DNA of 53,884 nucleotides from positions 1 through 53,884 of the forward strand of contig NZ_JARKOT010000008.1 of the NCBI RefSeq assembly GCF_029977985.1, read 5' to 3'. A program made the position numbers and the translations under genes. The DNA is from Propioniciclava sp. (GTDB lineage Bacteria > Actinomycetota > Actinomycetes > Propionibacteriales > Propionibacteriaceae). The notes under the pieces are model-generated. The model saw only the letters and a list, made by a program, of their open reading frames with translations, was not told the origin of the DNA and ran no database searches. Shown in pieces: positions 48,509 through 53,884 of this stretch; the stretch's first letter is position 1, and each line of letters opens with the position of its first letter.

Positions 48509-49438
48509 GTGCCCAGGATCACCGTCGACGACCTCCCGGACGCCGTCCGTGCGCGCCTCGACGAGGTGCTCGGCGCGCCCGTCGTCGAGCACGTCAGCCA
48601 TCCCGGCGGGTTCTCCCCCGGGACGGCCGACAAGGTCACCTCCGCCGACGGCACCGTGGCGTTCGTGAAGGCCGTCCATGCCGATCTGAACCCCGACTCC
48701 CCCGGCATCCACCGCGCGGAGGCACGGGTGATGGCCGCGCTCCCCGACACCATCCCCGTCCCCCGCTGGATCGACGGCTTCGAGCTCGACGGCTGGGTCG
48801 TCCTCGTCGAGGAGTACGTCCCAGCGCGCCATCCGGTGCTCCCCTGGACGGCGGCCACATTCGCCCCCGTCCTCGACGCAACGCTCGCCCTCGCCGACCG
48901 CCTCACCCCCGCCCCGCTGCCCGACCTCCGCACGGCGTCCGAGCAGGCTCGCCGGATGGGCAACGGCTGGGCCAGCCTCGCCGGCGCCCCGCCCGCCGAC
49001 CTCGATCCCTGGATCGCCGCCCGCCTCGATGAGCTCGCCGCACGCGTCGAGCGTTCGTTGGCCGCCCTCGACGGCGACACCCTCTGCCACTGGGACCTCC
49101 GCGCCGACAACATCCTCCTGCGCGACGACGGCGAGGTCGTCTTCATCGACTGGCCGTGGGCGCTGCGCGGCGCCCGCTGGCTGGACGCAGTCCTCCTCAC
49201 CAGTGAGTTCGCCGTCGAGGGCGGCACCCCCGCCGAGACGGACGCCTACCTCCGGCTCATCGCCGGCCACACGGACGCCGACCCCGCCGCCTTCGTCGGC
49301 GCACTCGCCTGGGTGGCCGGGTTCCTCACCCATCGGTCCCGGACCCCCGCACCGCCCGGCCTGCCCACCCTGCGCGCCTTCCAACGGCGGTGGGCCGACG
49401 GGCTCACCGCCTGGCTGCGCGGCACGGAGCTGGCGTAG
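48509..49438 (+). CDS. aminoglycoside phosphotransferase-family kinase (APH)
   Basis: 309 aa with kinase-like fold. The catalytic loop is LCHWDLRADNILLRDDGEVV (Brenner-type HxDxxxxN, with W in place of G before D), followed by the DFG-equivalent VFIDWPWA. The N-terminal lobe contains VAFVKAVHADLN. Members phosphorylate small molecules; drug resistance cannot be inferred from sequence alone. The GTG at 48509 was taken as the start because the two possible upstream starts lie within the promoter duplication. It converges with the MFS gene, 11 bp apart. Confidence 0.82.
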   Translation: MPRITVDDLPDAVRARLDEVLGAPVVEHVSHPGGFSPGTADKVTSADGTVAFVKAVHADLNPDSPGIHRAEARVMAALPDTIPVPRWIDGFELDGWVVLVEEYVPARHPVLPWTAATFAPVLDATLALADRLTPAPLPDLRTASEQARRMGNGWASLAGAPPADLDPWIAARLDELAARVERSLAALDGDTLCHWDLRADNILLRDDGEVVFIDWPWALRGARWLDAVLLTSEFAVEGGTPAETDAYLRLIAGHTDADPAAFVGALAWVAGFLTHRSRTPAPPGLPTLRAFQRRWADGLTAWLRGTELA

Positions 49439-49449
49439 CGGCGTCCAGC

Positions 49450-51042
49450 TCACAGGTCCGCGCGCTCAAGGGCGACTTCGGCGTGCGGCTCCGGCTCGTC
49501 GTGGTGCCGGATGCGCGGCAGCGCGAGCGTCGCCAGCAGCCCCACGACGAGCACGATCGCGGCGACGCCGGTCGTGATCCGGGCGGCTTCGATCATGGCG
49601 TCGGACGCCAGCGTCGCGGCCTGGGCGAACTGCGGCCCGGCCTCCGCCAGACCGGGGATGGCAGCGCCGACCGAGGAGTGGACGGCGTCGACGATGCGCG
49701 TCCGAGCCACGTCGGGGACACCGGCGTCGGCCAGGCGCTGGTCGGTGCCCGTGGTGAGCGTCGAGATGAGCAGCCCGCCGAGCAGCGCGACGCCGAGGGC
49801 CGACCCGATCTGCCGGACGGTCGTCTGCAGGCCGGACGCCTCGCCCGACAGTTTGCGCGGCACGTCGACGAGGATCACGCTCGTCAGTTGGGCGGTGGCG
49901 AAGCCGACGCCGGCGCCGTAGAGGAACAGGCAGGCCGCCAGCTGCCAGGCCGGCGCGGGCAGCAGCCAGGCGAGGGCGCCGACGGCGACCGCCTCCATGC
50001 CGAGGCCGGTCCGCACGACCGCTCGCTGCCCGAGACGCCTTGTCACCTGCGGCACCACGCCCGAGGCCAGGAACGTCCCCACCGCCAGCGACAGGATGAG
50101 CCATCCGGTGCCGAGCGCGTCGTAGCCCATCGCGCCCTGCAACACGAGCGGGAGGGTGAACAGCAGCCCGAACTCGCCCAGCGCCACGACGAGCGCGGCG
50201 ATCGAGCCGTAGCGGAAGGTCGGGATCGCGAACAGGCCCAGGTGCGCGAGCACCACCTTGTCCGCGGCCTCCCGGCGCCGCTCGACCCCCGTGAAGACCG
50301 CCAGCAGCACGAGCCCACCGGCGAGGGCGAAGGGCACGGGGGACGCCGAGCCGTCGGCCTGGGTCCACCAGCCGTAGGAGGTGGCCTCGATGAGGCCAAA
50401 CACGAGGGCGCCGAGGCCGAGGGTGGCGAGCAGGGTGCCGGGGATGTCGATGCCCCGGCGCAGGTGCGGGTCTCGGGTCTCTGGGAGGAAGCGCCAGGCG
50501 AGGACGAGCGCGATCAGGCCGAAGGGGATGTTGAGCCAGAAGGCCCACCGCCAGGAGACGTCGGTGGCGAGCCAGCCGCCGAGCAGGGGGCCGACGGCGG
50601 CCATGCCGCCGATCGTGGACCCGTAGACGGCGAAGGAGATGGCGCGCTCGCGGCCGGTGAAGAGCGCGTTGATGGACGACAGGGTGGCCGGGAGGACCAT
50701 CGCGGCGCCGATGCCCTGCACCAGCCGCGCCCCGATGAGCACGGCCGCGGCGGGTGCCGAGCCCACCACAAGGGACGACAGGCCGAACAGCGCGACGCCG
50801 CCGAGGAACATGGTCTTGCGGCCGTAGAGGTCGCCGAGGCGTCCGGAGGTCAGCATGAGCGATGCGAAGACGAGCGAGTAGACGGCGTTCATCCACTCGG
50901 CGTCCGTGGCGGTGAGGCCGAGGTCACCGATCACGACGGGGAGGGCGACGTTGGCGATGGTGGCGTCCATGATGACGAGCGAGGTGCCCAGGGCGACGGC
51001 GGCGAGGGCGAGCCACCGGTTGGGGTGGGCGTGGAGGTTCAT
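49450..51042 (-). CDS. DHA2-family MFS drug/proton antiporter
   Basis: 530 aa with about 14 membrane helices, the DHA2 (EmrB/QacA) type. Motif C-like GPLLGGWLATDVSWRWAF, motif A GRLGDLYGRKTMFL and the first-helix signature SLVIMDATIANVALPVV are clear. It should export toxic compounds by proton exchange. The start at 51042 (MNLHAHPNRWLALAAVAL) was the first ATG in frame with the first helix. It is divergent from a TetR gene that begins at 51136; paired operators lie between them. Confidence 0.92.
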   Translation of the reverse strand: MNLHAHPNRWLALAAVALGTSLVIMDATIANVALPVVIGDLGLTATDAEWMNAVYSLVFASLMLTSGRLGDLYGRKTMFLGGVALFGLSSLVVGSAPAAAVLIGARLVQGIGAAMVLPATLSSINALFTGRERAISFAVYGSTIGGMAAVGPLLGGWLATDVSWRWAFWLNIPFGLIALVLAWRFLPETRDPHLRRGIDIPGTLLATLGLGALVFGLIEATSYGWWTQADGSASPVPFALAGGLVLLAVFTGVERRREAADKVVLAHLGLFAIPTFRYGSIAALVVALGEFGLLFTLPLVLQGAMGYDALGTGWLILSLAVGTFLASGVVPQVTRRLGQRAVVRTGLGMEAVAVGALAWLLPAPAWQLAACLFLYGAGVGFATAQLTSVILVDVPRKLSGEASGLQTTVRQIGSALGVALLGGLLISTLTTGTDQRLADAGVPDVARTRIVDAVHSSVGAAIPGLAEAGPQFAQAATLASDAMIEAARITTGVAAIVLVVGLLATLALPRIRHHDEPEPHAEVALERADL

Positions 51043-51065
51043 AGGAATCCTGTCTCCGATGTTTC

Positions 51066-51100
51066 TGACACAGTGACGGTAACATGTCGACACCGTGTCG
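51066..51100. promoter_or_regulatory. two operator sites between the MFS and TetR genes
   Basis: CGACACCGTGTCG (51088-51100) is a perfect palindrome. TGACACAGTGAC (51066-51077) is an imperfect copy, giving two half-turn-related sites in the 93-bp divergent promoter. They fit autoregulation and repression of the pump. Confidence 0.65.
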
Positions 51101-51135
51101 GCAAGTGATAGGGTGGCAACCGAAGGAGGTCGCAG

Positions 51136-51711
51136 ATGCCCAGGATCGATGCCCCCACCGTCGCCGAACACCGGGCGCGCAAGGAGCGCGCGATACTCTC
51201 GGCCACGGTCGACCTGCTCGTGAACGAGGGCGACGACGCCGTCACGCCCGCCGCCGTCGCCAAGCGCTCCGGCATCGCGCGCACGAGCGTGTACCAGTAC
51301 CACGGCTCCACGGCCGAACTCATCGCGGCGGCCGTCATGGAGCTGTTCCGACGCGCCGAGGCCGAGATGGACGCCGCCCTGTCTGCCGCCGGGGACGATC
51401 CTGAGGAACGCCTGCGGGCCTACGTCACCACGACCCTCCAGCTCGCCCGCGACGGCCACGCTCCGGCCCGGCCCGCGGCCCTCGCCGGCGCGCCGGCCGA
51501 GTGCCGTGCCGCGGTGCGCGAGTGCCACCAGCGCCTCATGGCCCCCTTGGCTGCCATCGTCGACGCCCTCGGCGCATCCGAAGTGGGCACGACCGCCGCC
51601 CTCGCCGCAGGGAGCCTGCAGGCGGCGTCCCAACTCGTGGAGCACGGTGCCGATCTGAGCGAGGTGGCCGACGTCACCTGCACCTTCATCGCCCGGGCCG
51701 TGCGCCCCTGA
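51136..51711 (+). CDS. TetR-family repressor of the MFS pump
   Basis: 191 aa. HTH at about 17-60 (ERAILSATVDLLVNEGDDAV, TPAAVAKRSGIARTSVYQYH), with the recognition helix ending SVYQYHGST, then a helical ligand domain. GAAGGAGG precedes the ATG. Divergence from the MFS pump and the paired palindromes between them make it the probable local repressor. It ends five bases from the convergent UbiB-family gene. Confidence 0.9.
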   Translation: MPRIDAPTVAEHRARKERAILSATVDLLVNEGDDAVTPAAVAKRSGIARTSVYQYHGSTAELIAAAVMELFRRAEAEMDAALSAAGDDPEERLRAYVTTTLQLARDGHAPARPAALAGAPAECRAAVRECHQRLMAPLAAIVDALGASEVGTTAALAAGSLQAASQLVEHGADLSEVADVTCTFIARAVRP

Positions 51712-51716
51712 TCGCC

Positions 51717-53702
51717 TCAGCGAAGATCGCGCCCGAACACCAGCGCCACAGCGCGGAGCGCGAGGACGAACCCGGCGAACGCGAGCAACGACCCGATGAG
51801 CTGGCTCACCCCGATCCCCGGAAGCACCTGCGGGCTGCCCTGGGCGACGGCGAGCACCGTGCCGCCGAGGATGCCCGCCGCCGCGAGCAGGGCAATCACG
51901 AGTTGTTGCACGAGTCCGCGCACGAAGGAGCGGTCTTCGGGGTGGCTGATCATCCGCACATGGGCGGTGAGGCGGCCACTCTCCAGATCGTCGCTGATCT
52001 TGTTGATGCGGCGCGGAAGCTGCTCCAGCAGGGGCAGCAGGTGCATCGCGCGCTGGGTGAGTTCGGCCTTGACCCGGTCGGGCGTGATGTCCCCGATCAC
52101 CTCCCGGCCGGCGTTCCGGGCGGCGTCCATGAGGTCGAGGCCGGGGTCGATGAGGTGCAACGTCCCCTCGAGGGCTCCGAGGGAACGCAGGGCCGTCGCG
52201 ATCGAGGGGGGCACGTTGAACCCGTGCCGGATCACGAGCGTGAGCAGTTCCGAGAACACCTTGAGCGATCCCCCGGTGCCCAACCCCCCGCGAAAGCGCG
52301 TGATCAGGATGCCGATGGACCGTTGCAGTTCGCGCTCGTGGAGCCCCTCGGGGCGGTCGAGGAGGTCGAGGACGGCGTCGGTCGCGGCGACGGGATCGTC
52401 GGCGTCGACGGCCCACAGGAGCACACCGAGGGTGCGCCGCGACACGGCGTCCAGCCGTCCGACGGAGCCGAAGTCGAGCAGCCCGACCGACCCGTCGGGC
52501 CAGATGACCACGTTGCCGGCGTGCAGGTCGGCGTGGAACACCCCGTCGCTGATGATCTGGGTGAGCACGGCATGGAGCAACCGCTGCGCCGAGGCGGTGC
52601 GTACGGCCGGGTCGAGGCCGGCGATCAGCCCGGACGCCTGCGCGACCGGGGTTCCCGTGAACCGCTCCATGACGATGACACGCTTGCTGCACAGCTCGTC
52701 GGCGGTCCAGGGCACGCGGACCTCGCGACCGGCCAGCGCCGCCCGCACCGCCGCCATGTTGTCGATCTCGACGCGGTAGTCGAGCTCTTCGTCGAGCGAC
52801 TGGGCGAAGCCGCGCACGAGGGCGCGAAGCCCGATCGTTCGCGCCCACGAGGTGTTGTGGGCGAGCGTGCGGGCGACCTGTTCGAGGATGCCGAGATCCT
52901 GCGCCACCTGCGCCAGCGCCCCCGGACGCTGCACCTTGACCACCACCTGACGCCCGTCGATCAACGTCGCCGCGTGCACCTGCGCAACGGACGCCGAGGC
53001 CAGCGGTTCCACCTCCACACTGGCGAACACGTCCCCGGCCGGGCGCCCCAGATCCTCCTCGAGGACCTGGCGGACGCCCTCCCATGCCTCCGGTTCCGCC
53101 CGGTTGGTGAGGTGCGACAGCTCCCGCACGAACGGTTCGGGCAGCAGGTCGGCCCGGGTCGAGAGCATCTGGCCGAGCTTGATGGCGGTGACTCCCGCTT
53201 CCTGCAACGCTTTGCGCAGTGCGATGGCCAGCTCGTCGAGGTCGAGCCGCGGCTGTCGTAGACCGCGCAGCGGCGCGCTCAGTCCGTGCCGGGCGGCGAC
53301 GGCGACGATCTCGCGGTAGCGCCGCGCTCGGGCCCGGCGGCGCGATCGGCCGAGCACGAGGCCCCGCAGCGACGGCAACGCTCCAGTGGGCACGACGATC
53401 TCGAGCACCAGCAAGAGGGTCGCCGACAGGGCGAACGCCCACAGCGTCATCACCCCGAGCAGCGCCATCGCGCCGAGATTGGCGCTCACCCCGTTGTCGG
53501 CGGGGAGAGAGTCGATCACCGCGCCTGCCACGCCGATGAGCACGAGGATGCTCAGCCCGCAGACCAGGACGGTCCGCGGCCAGCCGATCCGGACGCCGAG
53601 CACCCGCCGCGCCGTCTGGGCGACGAGCCAGGTGACAACGGCGAAGAGGCCGGTCCAGATCGCAATGTCCACCAGGCTCGCGAGGAACCTCAGCCAGTCC
53701 AT
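51717..53702 (-). CDS. ABC1/UbiB-family atypical kinase, membrane-bound
   Basis: 661 aa. Two to three N-terminal helices (about 10-30, 43-63, 78-102), then the ABC1 kinase core: KLGQMLSTRADLLPEPFVRE (KxGQ), VVVKVQRPG, DEELDYRVEIDN, FHADLHAGNVVIWPDGSVGL with LLDFGSVG, and two C-terminal helices (about 600-660). UbiB-type proteins in other bacteria assist quinone biosynthesis or lipid handling by ATP hydrolysis; a similar role is inferred. The ATG at 53702 is seven bases after a TAGCCT box, so leaderless, and the promoter sits in the end of the upstream gene. Confidence 0.9.
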   Translation of the reverse strand: MDWLRFLASLVDIAIWTGLFAVVTWLVAQTARRVLGVRIGWPRTVLVCGLSILVLIGVAGAVIDSLPADNGVSANLGAMALLGVMTLWAFALSATLLLVLEIVVPTGALPSLRGLVLGRSRRRARARRYREIVAVAARHGLSAPLRGLRQPRLDLDELAIALRKALQEAGVTAIKLGQMLSTRADLLPEPFVRELSHLTNRAEPEAWEGVRQVLEEDLGRPAGDVFASVEVEPLASASVAQVHAATLIDGRQVVVKVQRPGALAQVAQDLGILEQVARTLAHNTSWARTIGLRALVRGFAQSLDEELDYRVEIDNMAAVRAALAGREVRVPWTADELCSKRVIVMERFTGTPVAQASGLIAGLDPAVRTASAQRLLHAVLTQIISDGVFHADLHAGNVVIWPDGSVGLLDFGSVGRLDAVSRRTLGVLLWAVDADDPVAATDAVLDLLDRPEGLHERELQRSIGILITRFRGGLGTGGSLKVFSELLTLVIRHGFNVPPSIATALRSLGALEGTLHLIDPGLDLMDAARNAGREVIGDITPDRVKAELTQRAMHLLPLLEQLPRRINKISDDLESGRLTAHVRMISHPEDRSFVRGLVQQLVIALLAAAGILGGTVLAVAQGSPQVLPGIGVSQLIGSLLAFAGFVLALRAVALVFGRDLR

Positions 53703-53712
53703 GACCGCGAGG

Positions 53713-53884
53713 CTACCGGCACCCCTCGGCTGCGGTGCGGTACCGCTCGACGACCACGTCGACCAGGCGTGGGTGCGCTCCCAGCGGCTGGGCCACCACG
53801 TCTCCCCCCGACGCCTCGAGCCTTCGCTGGAAGAACCCGCGCCCCACGAGGTAGGACGCGACGGCCACCGGCGAGCCGGACGCC
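53713..53884 (-). CDS. C-terminal part of a CbiX/sirohydrochlorin chelatase-like protein (partial)
   Basis: The last 57 codons of a gene that begins beyond the window. The frame reads SPVAVASYLVGRGFFQRRLE, ASGGDVVAQPLGAHPRLVDV, VVERY, the typical end of CbiX-like chelatases (VASYLLxPGFFxDRL ... PLGxHPxV). Such proteins insert metal into sirohydrochlorin for siroheme or cobalamin. The N-terminal domain and both metal-binding histidines are outside the window. The stop TAG is also the start of the next gene's -10 box (TAGCCT). Confidence 0.65.
   Translation of the reverse strand, partial: ASGSPVAVASYLVGRGFFQRRLEASGGDVVAQPLGAHPRLVDVVVERYRTAAEGCR

Overview
The window is high-GC DNA with start-stop overlaps (ATGA) between genes, many apparently leaderless genes, and typical actinobacterial families: DinB-fold TIGR03086 proteins, an actinobacterial-type tad pilus locus, WYL and PadR regulators, and a histidine kinase with a LuxR-type regulator. 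I infer an actinobacterium, possibly Propionibacteriaceae-like. No rRNA, tRNA or CRISPR array was seen.

Layout. 1-8.8 kb is an accessory, decaying stretch: an IS1380-family element whose left inverted repeat sits at the window edge, a short tandem repeat, an IS5-family transposase, a frameshifted FAD monooxygenase behind a candidate iron box and a 55-aa membrane ORF, a PadR/DUF1048 pair, a TfoX-N protein, fragments of HigB and Doc toxins, an intact ribbon-helix-helix antitoxin/toxin pair, and the 3' end of a hydrolase gene. 8.8-13.9 kb is a TetR-controlled MacAB-type export operon. 14-22 kb is a mix of Fic, WYL regulator with TIGR03086, a cyclic-2,3-DPG synthetase-like GTP/ATP-binding protein, VapBC-like, AraC with TIGR03086, CPBP protease and DinB genes.

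22-33.6 kb holds pilus and mobile-element genes. A SAF-domain (CpaB-like) N-terminus is fused in frame to the C-terminal half of an ABC-2 permease, next to an intact ABC-2 permease and a putative tandem RHH protein. Then come a prepilin peptidase and, on the minus strand, a nine-gene coupled tad operon: SAF/CpaB-like, TadZ-like ATPase, TadA, TadB, TadC, Flp-like pilin, two TadE-like pseudopilins, and a 925-aa membrane protein with two LysM domains and a C-terminal BTAD-like region. DnaA-box-like sequences lie at its promoter and inside tadB.

33.8-38.4 kb has an NrtR-like degenerate-Nudix regulator, a repeat-rich intergenic region with two short tandem repeats and a family of ~35-39-bp inverted repeats (three copies), an ECF sigma factor with a membrane-anchored partner, a P450 and a PCMT. 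38.5-53.9 kb carries GDPD, a SWIM-SNF2 helicase, an erythromycin-esterase-family protein, an ABC exporter divergent from a two-component system, TetR and APH-like genes, a DHA2 MFS pump divergent from its TetR, a UbiB-family kinase, and the 3' end of a CbiX-like chelatase gene.

Recurring themes are (i) a very frequent GGCGTCC/GGACGCC word, often in intergenic hairpins, (ii) leaderless starts with a -10 box 6-7 nt before the start codon, and (iii) remnants of deletions and duplications. The strongest candidates for something new are the SAF-ABC2 chimera, the LysM-BTAD protein at the end of the tad operon, and the dispersed hairpin family. All functions are inferred from sequence features read by eye; no database search was run.
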